In this document: positions 10,405 to 18,387 of the stretch, piece after piece | Layout of the letters: each line of letters begins with the position of its first letter | Numbering within the stretch: position 1 is the stretch's first letter | NCBI GenBank assembly: GCA_014728245.1 | Contig: WJLY01000154.1 | Span: 1-34,287 of the forward strand | Length of the DNA stretch: 34,287 bases | Direction of reading: 5' to 3' | Source of the DNA: Candidatus Effluviviaceae Genus IV sp. | GTDB taxonomy: Bacteria; Joyebacterota; Joyebacteria; Joyebacterales; Joyebacteraceae | Notes under the pieces: model-generated | Seen by the model: only the letters and a program-made list of their open reading frames with translations | Told to the model about the DNA's origin: nothing | Database searches by the model: none | Translations under genes and position numbers: made by a program

Positions 10405-10920
10405 ATGCGGCTCTTGAGGGCGGCGGTCGGTAACTCAGGCGGTCGGACGTTTCCGGGGAGCAGAGTGGTGAGGGTAGTCGGGCTTCTGGCCCTCGTTGTG
10501 TTCCTCCTTGCACTGTGCGGGTGCGCGGCCGGCTCCGAGCGGTTCGCCGAGGAACCGGCTGGATTCTGGATGGGTCTCTGGCACGGCCTGATCATAATCA
10601 TCACGTTCGTCATAGGCCTCTTCACGGATTCGGTCGGCGTCTACGAGCTCAACAACAGCGGCAACTGGTACGACTTCGGCTTCGTCCTGGGACTCATGAT
10701 CTCCCTGGGAGGTATGTTCCGGAGCAGCCACAAGCGCAGGAAGGTCAGGCGCAGCGAGGACGAGTGGGACGAGATCGGCGCCAAGGTGGAAGCCAAGGTG
10801 CGCCGGGGCATAGACAGGTGGCTCGAGGAGCGCGAAAGGACCGACGAGGAGTGGGAGGAGATAGGCAAGAAGATCGAGGACAAGATCAAGCGGGAGCTGC
10901 GCGACTGGGCCGATAGCTAG
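10405..10920 (+). CDS. Small conserved membrane/lipoprotein with C-terminal charged helices
   Basis: This is a 171-residue protein of unknown function. A hydrophobic segment (about 21-37) ends in LCGC (37-40), which could be a lipobox. It is followed by a FWMGLWHGLIIIITFVIGLF membrane stretch, LFTDSVGVYELNNSGNWYDF, and a second hydrophobic segment (FGFVLGLMIS). Uncharacterised bacterial proteins with the same WxGLWHG...YExNNxGxWYDFGF layout exist as far as I recall. The tail (about 115-171) is highly charged and contains two copies of an EWxEIGxKxExKxxR unit, probably helical or coiled coil. The start at 10405 has a full AAGGAGG. It sits 23 bp after the glycosyltransferase and is probably cotranscribed with it. 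Confidence 0.8.
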   Translation: MRLLRAAVGNSGGRTFPGSRVVRVVGLLALVVFLLALCGCAAGSERFAEEPAGFWMGLWHGLIIIITFVIGLFTDSVGVYELNNSGNWYDFGFVLGLMISLGGMFRSSHKRRKVRRSEDEWDEIGAKVEAKVRRGIDRWLEERERTDEEWEEIGKKIEDKIKRELRDWADS

Positions 10921-10995
10921 TCCCGGGGCGTGCCATCGGTGTTCCTACACGACGTCGAAAGAGACGCGCGGCGGGCTCACGCAAAGGAGACTCTC

Positions 10996-11574
10996 TTGAG
11001 AAACGCAATCGTGAGGGCTGGGTTCCTCGCGGCCATCCTCGTGTCGGTCTTTCTGTGCTTCGGGTGTGGGGAGGCTGAGCCCGATCCGGCGGAGGGCGTG
11101 GACGCCACGTTCGACCTGGTGAGCCCGGCGTTCACCGACGGCGGCCCTATGCCGGTCAGGCACACGTGCGACGGAGAGGACGTATCTCCGCCGCTCCAGT
11201 GGAAGAACCTGCCCCAGGGCACGGTGTCGCTCGCGCTGGTCATGGACGACCCCGACGCCGTGCCGGTTGCGGGCAAGGTGTGGGATCACTGGATCCTCTA
11301 CAACATACCCGCGAGGGCCGTTTCACTGGCGGAGGGCATATCCTCGGAGGAGGATCTTCCGGGAGGCGCCCACAACGGACGCGGCTCTTCGCGGGTCGGA
11401 TATCAGGGGCCCTGTCCGCCCCCCGGACAGGTTCATACGTACGTTTTCAGGGGATACGCGCTCGACACGATTCTGGATCTCCCGGGCGGCGCGACCAAGG
11501 AGCAGGTTCTGGAGGCGATCGACGGCCACGTCCTCGCCTCCGCCCGGCTGACAGCGAAGTACGAGCGCGAGTAG
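10996..11574 (+). CDS. Exported YbhB/YbcL-type PEBP family protein
   Basis: This is a 192-residue phosphatidylethanolamine-binding-protein fold protein (Raf kinase inhibitor-like). The family pattern is clear: MPVRHTCDGEDVSPPLQW, LVMDDPDA, VWDHWILYNIPA, GYQGPCPPPGQVHTYVF, then GATKEQVLEAIDGHVLA. The N-terminus is a hydrophobic signal segment ending around CFGC (21-24). That is a poor lipobox, so either a lipoprotein or a cleaved periplasmic protein is possible. The TTG at 10996 has AAGGAG six bases upstream and places the signal peptide at the start; a start at 10930 would bury it. The biochemical role of bacterial members is not established. It ends 20 bp before the ABC ATPase gene. Confidence 0.9.
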   Translation: MRNAIVRAGFLAAILVSVFLCFGCGEAEPDPAEGVDATFDLVSPAFTDGGPMPVRHTCDGEDVSPPLQWKNLPQGTVSLALVMDDPDAVPVAGKVWDHWILYNIPARAVSLAEGISSEEDLPGGAHNGRGSSRVGYQGPCPPPGQVHTYVFRGYALDTILDLPGGATKEQVLEAIDGHVLASARLTAKYERE

Positions 11575-11594
11575 GCCCGCCCGGCGGAGGGACA

Positions 11595-12323
11595 TTGCCC
11601 GCGATCCTGGAGACGAGAGGCCTCTCCAAGACCTACCGTAAGGGCTCGGTGCTCATACCCGTCCTCAGGGACGTATCTCTCGAGGTCTGTCAGGGCGAGT
11701 TCCTCGCCATCGTCGGCAGGTCGGGCTCCGGCAAATCGACGCTCTTGAACCTGGTCGGCGGTCTCGACACACCGACCGGGGGGAGCGTGTACGTCCGGGG
11801 CGTCGACATCGCCTCGCAGGGTAAGGCCGGCCTGGCCCGACATCGCCGCGGCACGGTCGGTTTCGTCTTCCAATCCTTCAACCTGATCCCGTCAAGGACG
11901 GCGCTCGAGAACGTGTCGCTCGCGCTGGCCTTCGGCGAGCATCCGGCGAGCGACAGAGCGAGGAGAGCCGAGGAGGTGCTCCGGTCGGTCGGGCTGGGGC
12001 ACAGGCTGGGGCACAGGCCGGGCGAGATGTCCGGCGGGGAAGCCCAGCGGGTGGCGGTCGCGCGGGCGCTCGCCAACGCGCCCGACGTTCTGCTGGCGGA
12101 CGAGCCCACGGGCAATCTGGACAGCGCGACCTCCGGAGAGATCGCCGAGCTGCTTCGGGGGTTGAACGACGATCGGGGCCTCACCGTGCTGATGGTCACG
12201 CACGAAGAGCCGCTCGCGGCGCACGTCGCGCACCGCATCGTGAAGCTGCACGACGGCAGGCTCGCGCCGCAAGAGCGGATCGCGGGCCGATCGGACCCGA
12301 AGGACCGGAGGGAGGCCTCTTGA
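11595..12323 (+). CDS. ABC transporter ATP-binding protein (MacB/LolD type)
   Basis: This is a 242-residue ATPase subunit that powers an FtsX-like permease. Walker A is GRSGSGKST (41-49), the ABC signature is MSGGEAQR (145-152), and Walker B is VLLADEPT with D169-E170. The opening LSKTYRKGSVLIPVLRDVSLEV and the FQSFNLIPSRTALENV segment after the Q-loop are typical of the LolD/MacB/FtsE group, which act in lipoprotein release, peptide or antibiotic efflux, or as mechanotransmission systems rather than bulk uptake. The start is TTG at 11595, with GGAGGG very close upstream. The stop overlaps the permease start by 4 bp, so the two are translationally coupled. Confidence 0.95.
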   Translation: MPAILETRGLSKTYRKGSVLIPVLRDVSLEVCQGEFLAIVGRSGSGKSTLLNLVGGLDTPTGGSVYVRGVDIASQGKAGLARHRRGTVGFVFQSFNLIPSRTALENVSLALAFGEHPASDRARRAEEVLRSVGLGHRLGHRPGEMSGGEAQRVAVARALANAPDVLLADEPTGNLDSATSGEIAELLRGLNDDRGLTVLMVTHEEPLAAHVAHRIVKLHDGRLAPQERIAGRSDPKDRREAS

Positions 12324-13726
12324 GGTTCGCAGACGTATACCGCCTGGCGAACGCCAACCTCTGGAGAACGAAGCTCCGCACCGCGCTCACGACCCTCGGT
12401 GTGATCATCGGGATAGGCGCGCTGGTCTCCATGGTCAGCTTCGGCGTCGGCATACAGAAGAACGTGACCGACGAGATCACGGAGAACGAGCTCTTCACGG
12501 CGCTGCAGGTCACGCCGGCCGACCTCGACCTCGAGGGCATCATGTCGGGCGACGTGTCGGCGATGGCGGAGCGCCGGGAGGATGCCGCCAGTCTGGACGA
12601 TGACGCCGTCGAGAGGATGCGCGATCTTCCCGGCGTTACGTTGGCCTTCCCTGAAGACAGGTTCCCGGCAACGCTGCGCGTGGGAGAGAGGGAGACCCGG
12701 GCGAGTGTGCAGGTTCTCCCCGCCGGGATAGGCTTGCATTCGCCGTTCGACGAGCTCTCCGCGGGGCGATTCTTCGAGACCGACGTGGAAAGGTCGGTCA
12801 TCCTGAGCCCCCGCGTCCTGCGCGAGGTCGGCTTCAGGCTCGACGCTCCGGACCGGGCGTCGGGGACGCGCGAGTCCGGCGCCGGCTCCGACCGGAGGAC
12901 GGTATCGGCGGACTCGCTTCTCGGAAGGGAAGTGAAGCTGGCGACGAGCGTGATCGACGGACGCAGGCTGGCGCTAGCGGCGGTCGAGGGCGAGCTGCCG
13001 GTAAGACAGGTCGAGACGACCCTCACGATCGTGGGGATAAGGGAAAGGCCGACCGGATTCGGAACGGCGAGCTTCGCGTCCGACGTGATCGTGCCGTCGG
13101 GAACGGCGGCCGAGATACCGAGACTGGATTTCACGAGCGCGTGGGACCTGCTGCGGCCGGACGGGTTGGACCGGGGCTACGTCAGGGTCCACGTGCGCGC
13201 GCAATCGATGCAGGATGTATACTCCGTTCGCGACGAGATCAGGTCGATGGGCTTTTCGGTCCTCGCTCTCGCCGACCAGCTTGAGGCATTCAGGAGGCAG
13301 TTTTTGATCCTCGATACGATGCTCGGCGCCGTCGGCACCATCGCGCTCTTCGTCGCGTCGCTCGGGATCGTCAACACGATGGTCACGTCAATACTGGAGC
13401 GCACTCGCGAGATCGGGATCATGAAGGCCGTCGGCGGGAGCGAAGGCGACATCAAGCGGATCTTCTTCGTAGAGGCGGGCACCATCGGGCTCGTGGGCGG
13501 GGCGCTGGGCCTCGCGCTCGGGTGGGTAGTGACGCGCGTCGCCAACGTGGTGATGAACTACCACCTGCGGCCCGAGGGCCTCGCGGCCGTCGACCTCTTC
13601 CACATGCCCGCGTGGCTCCTCCTGGGAGCGCTGTCGTTCTCCGTGCTGGTGAGTCTTCTGGCGGGCGTCTACCCGGCCGCGCGGGCCGCGCGGGTCGAAC
13701 CTGTGGAGGCCTTGAGGCACGACTGA
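12320..13726 (+). CDS. MacB/FtsX-type ABC transporter permease
   Basis: This is a 468-residue inner-membrane subunit partnered with the preceding ATPase. Its order is that of a type VII ABC protein. An N-terminal helix (LTTLGVIIGIGALVSMVSFGVGI, about 24-46) is followed by a large extracytoplasmic MacB_PCD-like domain of roughly 290 residues. Three C-terminal FtsX helices follow (about 334-357, 385-412 and 430-450), ending in AARAARVEPVEALRHD, which is a typical terminus. The TTG start overlaps the ATPase stop (TTGA). No periplasmic adaptor or outer-membrane channel gene lies beside it, so it may be a two-gene system. The substrate cannot be told. Confidence 0.93.
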   Translation: MRFADVYRLANANLWRTKLRTALTTLGVIIGIGALVSMVSFGVGIQKNVTDEITENELFTALQVTPADLDLEGIMSGDVSAMAERREDAASLDDDAVERMRDLPGVTLAFPEDRFPATLRVGERETRASVQVLPAGIGLHSPFDELSAGRFFETDVERSVILSPRVLREVGFRLDAPDRASGTRESGAGSDRRTVSADSLLGREVKLATSVIDGRRLALAAVEGELPVRQVETTLTIVGIRERPTGFGTASFASDVIVPSGTAAEIPRLDFTSAWDLLRPDGLDRGYVRVHVRAQSMQDVYSVRDEIRSMGFSVLALADQLEAFRRQFLILDTMLGAVGTIALFVASLGIVNTMVTSILERTREIGIMKAVGGSEGDIKRIFFVEAGTIGLVGGALGLALGWVVTRVANVVMNYHLRPEGLAAVDLFHMPAWLLLGALSFSVLVSLLAGVYPAARAARVEPVEALRHD

Positions 13727-13778
13727 ACGGGGGTCCGCCGCTCGCCGTGGAACGTAGAGACGCGACTGAGCGGGTGTT

Positions 13779-13811
13779 CTGGCGGGGTCGAACGCGTTCG
13801 AGGGTCGCCAG
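13779..13811. promoter_or_regulatory. Palindromic element upstream of the tricorn-type gene
   Basis: The perfect 14-bp palindrome TCGAACGCGTTCGA (13788-13801) is flanked by the inverted arms CTGGCG (13779-13784) and CGCCAG (13806-13811). It lies 52 bp after the permease stop and 125 bp before the next start. It could be a protein-binding operator or part of a hairpin. There is no T-run after it, so it is not a classical terminator. No convincing sigma-70 promoter was seen in the 209-bp gap. Confidence 0.45.
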
Positions 13812-13935
13812 ACGCCGGCGCCCGTTGTTCAACTGAGTAGATGTTCAGGTTGTCCAAAGGGGCGAATGTTACTGGCCGCATCGCCGTGCCGGGACGTGGG
13901 CTGCGATGGCGGAGTTCTCTTCATGGGGGGTCGAG

Positions 13936-16900
13936 ATGCCCAGAAGCATGTTCTCGGTTGTGATCATTCTGGCCGCGCTGGCGCTTGCGACAGGCGCCGC
14001 GGCCGCGGTAGATCCGCACGGAGGGATGCTCCGCTATCCCGACGTCAGCGCCACGCACATAGCCTTCCGTTACGCCAACGACATCTGGGTCGTGCCGAGA
14101 GAAGGAGGCACCGCGCTCCCTCTCTCGAGCCCTGAAGGCGGTGAGAGCTTTCCCAAGTTCAGTCCGGACGGCGAGACCATAGCGTTCATGGGGAACTACG
14201 ACGGCGTGCGGGACCTGTACACGGTGCCCGTTGAAGGGGGAGTCCCGTTCAGGGTCACGCATCACCCGGCGCAGGAGGTCATCTGCGACTGGACCCCTGA
14301 CGGGGACATTGTCTTCTACGCGTTCGGGATGGGCGATCATCCGCACTCCTACCAGCTCTTCCGCGTGCCGGCGGAAGGAGGGCTCCCGGAGCGATTGCCG
14401 GTGCCCTACGGCCTGAACGGCGCCATAAGCGACGACGGCGAGTGGCTGGCCTACAACCCGTTCAGCACCGATTTCTCCACCTGGAAGCGCTACGTGGGCG
14501 GAAGGGCGCCGGACGTGTGGCTCTTCAATCTGGAGGACAAGACCTCGCGCAAGCTCACCGAGTGGCTGGGAGCGGACTCGATCCCGATGTGGCACGGCGA
14601 CATGCTCTACTATCTCTCCGACGCCGGCCCGAGCCACCGTCTCAACATCTGGGCCTACGACGTCGACACGGGCGACAAGCGACAGATCACGAAGCACGGC
14701 GACTACGACGTCAAATGGCCATCGATCGGTCCTGGGAACAGGGGAGAGGGCGAGATCGTCTACCAGCTCGGGTCCGAGCTGCGCCTTCTCGATCTCGCTG
14801 ACGAGACCTCGCGCGTCGTGCGCGTGACGATCCCCGGCGACCGTCCGAAGATCAGACCGCACGCCGTCGACGCGTCGGAGTTCCTGGGCGACCGAGCGAT
14901 ATCCTCGACCGGGAAGCGCGTCGTCGTCTCGGCCCGGGGCGACATATGGACCCTCCCGGCGGAGAACGGATCGCCCCTGAACCTCACGCGCACCGACGGG
15001 GCGGCCGAGCGCGACCCCGTCTGGAGCCCGGACGGGAAGTGGATAGCTTTCTTTTCCGACGCCTCGGGCGAGTACGAGCTTCACATCATGCAGTCCGACG
15101 GGCGCGGGGAGGAGCGCCAGGCGACCGACCTGGAGCTGGGCTACCTCTTCAACCCGAGCTGGTCTCCCGATTCAGAGAAGATCGCCTTCCAGGATCAGCG
15201 CGGCGTGCTGCACGTCCACGACGTGGAGAGCGGCCGGACGGAAGAGATCTGGGAGAGCCCGGTCGGCAGGTTCGGCTACGGCGTGAGCTGGTCGCACGAC
15301 TCCAACTGGATCACGTTCTCGGACAACGCCGACGTGAGAGGACGGAGCGTAGCGTGGCTCTACGACGTCGCGAACGACGAGATGCACCAGCTGACGAGCG
15401 GGATGTACGCCGTCACCTGGCCCACGTTCGACCGTGAGGGCAAGTACATCTACTACGCGAGCAACAGCGACTTCTCCAGTCCGTCCTACAGCGACGTCGG
15501 AGAGAACTGGTCGTACCCGAACACCGACCGCCTCTACGCGGTCACGCTTCAGGACACGCTCGACTCGCCGTTCCTCGCGGAGGTAGACGAGGAGGAATGG
15601 GAAGAGGAGGAGGAAAGCGAGGACGCGGAGGGAGACGCCGCCGGTGACGACGCCGCGGATTCGGAGGACGCCGAGGACGGTGACGACGCGGAGGACGGTG
15701 ACGAAGAAGAGGAGCCGCTCCGCATCGACACAGAGGGCTTCGAGCGGCGCGCGATGCTACTCCCGATCGAGCGCGGCGCCTTCTACAACCTCGAGGTGAA
15801 CGCCGACGGGAAGCTCCTGTACGTCCGGCGACCCGACCGCTGGTCGGCCGACGAGGCCGGCATCTACCTGGCCGACCTGGACGAAGAGGACGAGATGGAG
15901 AAGGAGGTGCTCTCCGGCGCCGGCGGCTTCTCGATGTCGGGCGACGGCAACAAGATACTGGCAGCGGGCCGGATGGGCATGGCCATAGTGGACGCCGCGG
16001 CCGGCCAGAGCTGGGAGAAGACCGTGTCTACGCGCGGCATGACCACCGAGATAGACCCGGCCGAGGAGTGGGCGCAGATACTCCGCGACGCGTGGCGTCT
16101 CTACCGCGACTTCTTCTACGCGGAGAACATGCACGGGGTCGACTGGGACGGCGTCTATCGCAGGTACGAGAAGATGCTCCCCGACTGCGCCTCGCGCACG
16201 GACCTCACGCACATCATCCGCGAGATGATCGCGGAGCTGAACGTCGGCCACGCGTACTACTTCGGAGGAGACTACGAGGAAGCCCCTACCATCTCCGTCG
16301 GTCTTCTGGGCTGCGATTTTGAGCTCGCGAACGGCGCCTACCGGATCTCTAAGATCTATGACGGCGCCGACTGGGACGCGGATGCCAGGGGCCCGCTCGT
16401 CGAGCAGGGCGTCGACGTCGAGGAAGGTGACTACCTGCTGGCCGTAAACGGCGTGCCTGTCGACACGGCCGAGGACCCGTGGGCCGCCTTCCAGGGGATG
16501 GCCGGTAGCACCGTGACACTGACCGTGAGCGATGGGCCCGAGATCGACGAGGACGCGCGATACGTTCCGGTCGAGCTCATAGGCAGCGAGCGCGAACTGA
16601 GATACCGTGATTGGATCGAGGGTCGAAGAGCGTACGTGGAGGAGAAGACCGGCGGGAGGGTCGGCTACATCTACGTTCCCGACACCGGGCTGCGCGGTCA
16701 GAACGAGCTCGTGCGCCAGTTCCACGGCCAGTACGACAGCGAGGCGCTGATCGTCGACGAGCGCTGGAACGGGGGCGGACAGATCCCGACGCGGTTCGTC
16801 GAGCTTCTGAACAGGAGGCTCGCCAGCTACTACGCGATGCGCCACATGGACGACCTGGCGCCTACCCCGCGCGCCGCCCACTTCGGCCCGAAATGCATGA

Positions 16901-17286
16901 TCATCAACGAGTCGGCGGGCTCCGGCGGCGACTACTTCCCTTACTGGTTCAAGGAGGCGGGCGTCGGCAAGCTCGTGGGCACGCGCACCTGGGGCGGGCT
17001 CGTGGGCCTTTCGGGTAACCCGGGCCTGATCGACGGCGGGTACGTCTCGGTGCCCAGATTCGCGTTCGTCAACAAGGACGGAACCTGGGGCATCGAGGGC
17101 CACGGGGTCGATCCCGACATCGAGGTGGTCGACGACCCCGCCCTCATGTGGGACGGGGGAGACCCGCAGCTCGACGCCGCCATCGACATCATGCTGGATG
17201 AGCTCGAAGCGGGCGGGTACGAGCCGCCGAAGCGGCCCGAGTATCCCGACAGGAGCGGCATGGGCATCCCTATGGAGGAACGCTAG
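13936..17286 (+). CDS. Exported tricorn-type S41 peptidase
   Basis: This is a 1116-residue serine peptidase resembling archaeal and bacterial tricorn protease, with an N-terminal signal peptide (to about residue 24, ending ATGAAAAV), so it probably works in the periplasm or outside. In order: WD/TolB-like propeller repeats (about 30-540, many SPDG or SPDS units), a very acidic stretch (about 549-594), a second shorter propeller part, a helical section, a PDZ-like domain (about 800-880), and an S41 core. Aligned to Thermoplasma tricorn (S745, H746, S965, E1023), H772, S996 and E1054 are present with matching spacing, but S745 is glycine here. Other markers are KLVGTRTWGGLVG and GHGVDPDIEV. The ATG at 13936 is chosen because the signal peptide follows directly; upstream in-frame starts are less likely. 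A terminator follows. Confidence 0.92.
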   Translation: MPRSMFSVVIILAALALATGAAAAVDPHGGMLRYPDVSATHIAFRYANDIWVVPREGGTALPLSSPEGGESFPKFSPDGETIAFMGNYDGVRDLYTVPVEGGVPFRVTHHPAQEVICDWTPDGDIVFYAFGMGDHPHSYQLFRVPAEGGLPERLPVPYGLNGAISDDGEWLAYNPFSTDFSTWKRYVGGRAPDVWLFNLEDKTSRKLTEWLGADSIPMWHGDMLYYLSDAGPSHRLNIWAYDVDTGDKRQITKHGDYDVKWPSIGPGNRGEGEIVYQLGSELRLLDLADETSRVVRVTIPGDRPKIRPHAVDASEFLGDRAISSTGKRVVVSARGDIWTLPAENGSPLNLTRTDGAAERDPVWSPDGKWIAFFSDASGEYELHIMQSDGRGEERQATDLELGYLFNPSWSPDSEKIAFQDQRGVLHVHDVESGRTEEIWESPVGRFGYGVSWSHDSNWITFSDNADVRGRSVAWLYDVANDEMHQLTSGMYAVTWPTFDREGKYIYYASNSDFSSPSYSDVGENWSYPNTDRLYAVTLQDTLDSPFLAEVDEEEWEEEEESEDAEGDAAGDDAADSEDAEDGDDAEDGDEEEEPLRIDTEGFERRAMLLPIERGAFYNLEVNADGKLLYVRRPDRWSADEAGIYLADLDEEDEMEKEVLSGAGGFSMSGDGNKILAAGRMGMAIVDAAAGQSWEKTVSTRGMTTEIDPAEEWAQILRDAWRLYRDFFYAENMHGVDWDGVYRRYEKMLPDCASRTDLTHIIREMIAELNVGHAYYFGGDYEEAPTISVGLLGCDFELANGAYRISKIYDGADWDADARGPLVEQGVDVEEGDYLLAVNGVPVDTAEDPWAAFQGMAGSTVTLTVSDGPEIDEDARYVPVELIGSERELRYRDWIEGRRAYVEEKTGGRVGYIYVPDTGLRGQNELVRQFHGQYDSEALIVDERWNGGGQIPTRFVELLNRRLASYYAMRHMDDLAPTPRAAHFGPKCMIINESAGSGGDYFPYWFKEAGVGKLVGTRTWGGLVGLSGNPGLIDGGYVSVPRFAFVNKDGTWGIEGHGVDPDIEVVDDPALMWDGGDPQLDAAIDIMLDELEAGGYEPPKRPEYPDRSGMGIPMEER

Positions 17287-17319
17287 GAGAGCGGTACCGA
17301 CGGCAGCTGCCTGACATGA

Positions 17320-17360
17320 GGCGCCCGCGGGGCTACTTAGCGCCGCGGGCGCCTTCCTTT
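17320..17360 (+). terminator. Rho-independent terminator after the tricorn-type gene
   Basis: The 11-bp arms GGCGCCCGCGG (17320-17330) and CCGCGGGCGCC (17343-17353) pair perfectly around a 12-nt loop and are followed by TTCCTTT. It lies 34 bp after the stop codon. Confidence 0.8.
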
Positions 17361-17631
17361 ACGGTGGGTCCCGGTCCGCGTCTGCGGCGATTACCTCTCA
17401 GCTCATCTGAGGCCAGGATCTCCTTCAGCCTCCTGTGGCTCCTGCGCCCGAAGCAGACCAGCTTCCTGGCCCTGCCGGGGGCATGATGTACCCATGCATT
17501 CCCTTCCCTCCCACCGCCCGACTGTTGCCGAGAAGGCACATCACCTGATAAGCTGACGATCTCCCGCCGGTTGGTTGGCCCGCTGAAGCCGGCGGGGCCG
17601 GTCCTTCCTTCTGTTCACAAGGAGCTCGCTC
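17361..17631 (+). other. Intergenic leader of the region 3 operon
   Basis: The whole gap between coding regions is 345 bp (17287-17631). After the terminator there is no supported gene. A weak promoter-like pair is TTGCCG (17525-17530) with ATAAGC (17548-17553) 17 bp later. A possible hairpin follows at 17563-17596 (CCCGCCGG pairing with CCGGCGGG), then GCCGGTCCTTCCTTCTG, which could be a weak attenuator. AAGGAG at 17619-17624 is the ribosome-binding site of the next gene. This is the only gap over 300 bp in the window. Confidence 0.4.
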
Positions 17632-18387
17632 ATGCCAGTAGATCTCGAGAAGATACTGAGGCCGATCGACCGGCCCATGGCGCCGTATCCTCCCAAGCAC
17701 GTGACGCTGGCGAGCGGCGACGACATGGTCGTTCGCCAGGTCGGCAGGGACGACATTCCGAAGATACTCCCTCACGTCGCGCCGCTCATGTACGTCGAAC
17801 GCGACTTCTACGACTGCGTGGCGGCAAGGGTCTACGCTGAGCTGCTTGCTTACTACAGGCACCGGGTGCAGGATGAGTACGTGCTGATCGCGCAGGTGGA
17901 CGGCGAGCTGTGCGCGATCGTCAACGGCAGAATGGTCGACGAGAAGGTCGGCATGTCGCTTCACACTCTGGCGCTCAGGCGCGGGCTCAGGATCGGAGCG
18001 CACGCGTTCGCGGCCAAAATGGAATACCACATGGACATCCTGGGTCAGGAGGAAGTGCTCGTCGTTGCGGAGTCGCCGATCGGTTTCCGCAGGTGGATGA
18101 TAGAGTACGACCTCGAGAAGCGCTTCGATATTCCGCACGAGCTCGGGGGAGTGCCCTCCTACGCCCTCACGCGGGAGCTGTTCGAGCGGGCGCGGGGGAC
18201 CCTCGTGATCGGCAGAAGACCCGTTCCCGAAGCTCTCCTTTCGAAGGCGATGGAGGAGATACTGCCGCCCTCCGATCCGCCCCGGCCGCCTGACGACCTA
18301 CTCGCAGCGACGCGGTCGCAGTACGATCCCACCGGCACGGCCCTCATGCTCCAGAGATGGGTGGAGGAAGGGAAGGTGAAGGCATGA
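17632..18387 (+). CDS. Uncharacterised GNAT-like protein
   Basis: This is a 251-residue cytoplasmic protein that I do not recognise as a named family. The arrangement suggests an acyltransferase-like (GNAT) fold: VVRQVGRDDIPKILPHV near residue 30, a strand at DEYVLIAQVDGELCAIVNGR, then LHTLALRRGLRIGAHAFAAKMEYH, and VLVVAESPIGFRRWMI. This resembles the beta4-alpha3-beta5 region, but no clear acetyl-CoA loop (R/QxxGxG/A) can be pointed to. The C-terminal third is Pro-rich. AAGGAG lies seven bases before the ATG. Its last four bases overlap the start of the thiolase-like gene (ATGA), so the two are translationally coupled and probably work together, perhaps in acyl-CoA chemistry. Confidence 0.75.
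   Translation: MPVDLEKILRPIDRPMAPYPPKHVTLASGDDMVVRQVGRDDIPKILPHVAPLMYVERDFYDCVAARVYAELLAYYRHRVQDEYVLIAQVDGELCAIVNGRMVDEKVGMSLHTLALRRGLRIGAHAFAAKMEYHMDILGQEEVLVVAESPIGFRRWMIEYDLEKRFDIPHELGGVPSYALTRELFERARGTLVIGRRPVPEALLSKAMEEILPPSDPPRPPDDLLAATRSQYDPTGTALMLQRWVEEGKVKA

Noticed and set aside
17333-17539. Short minus-strand frame of 68 codons in the 345-bp gap
   Set aside because: It overlaps the terminator hairpin, is basic and low in complexity, and has no clear ribosome-binding site or recognisable family.
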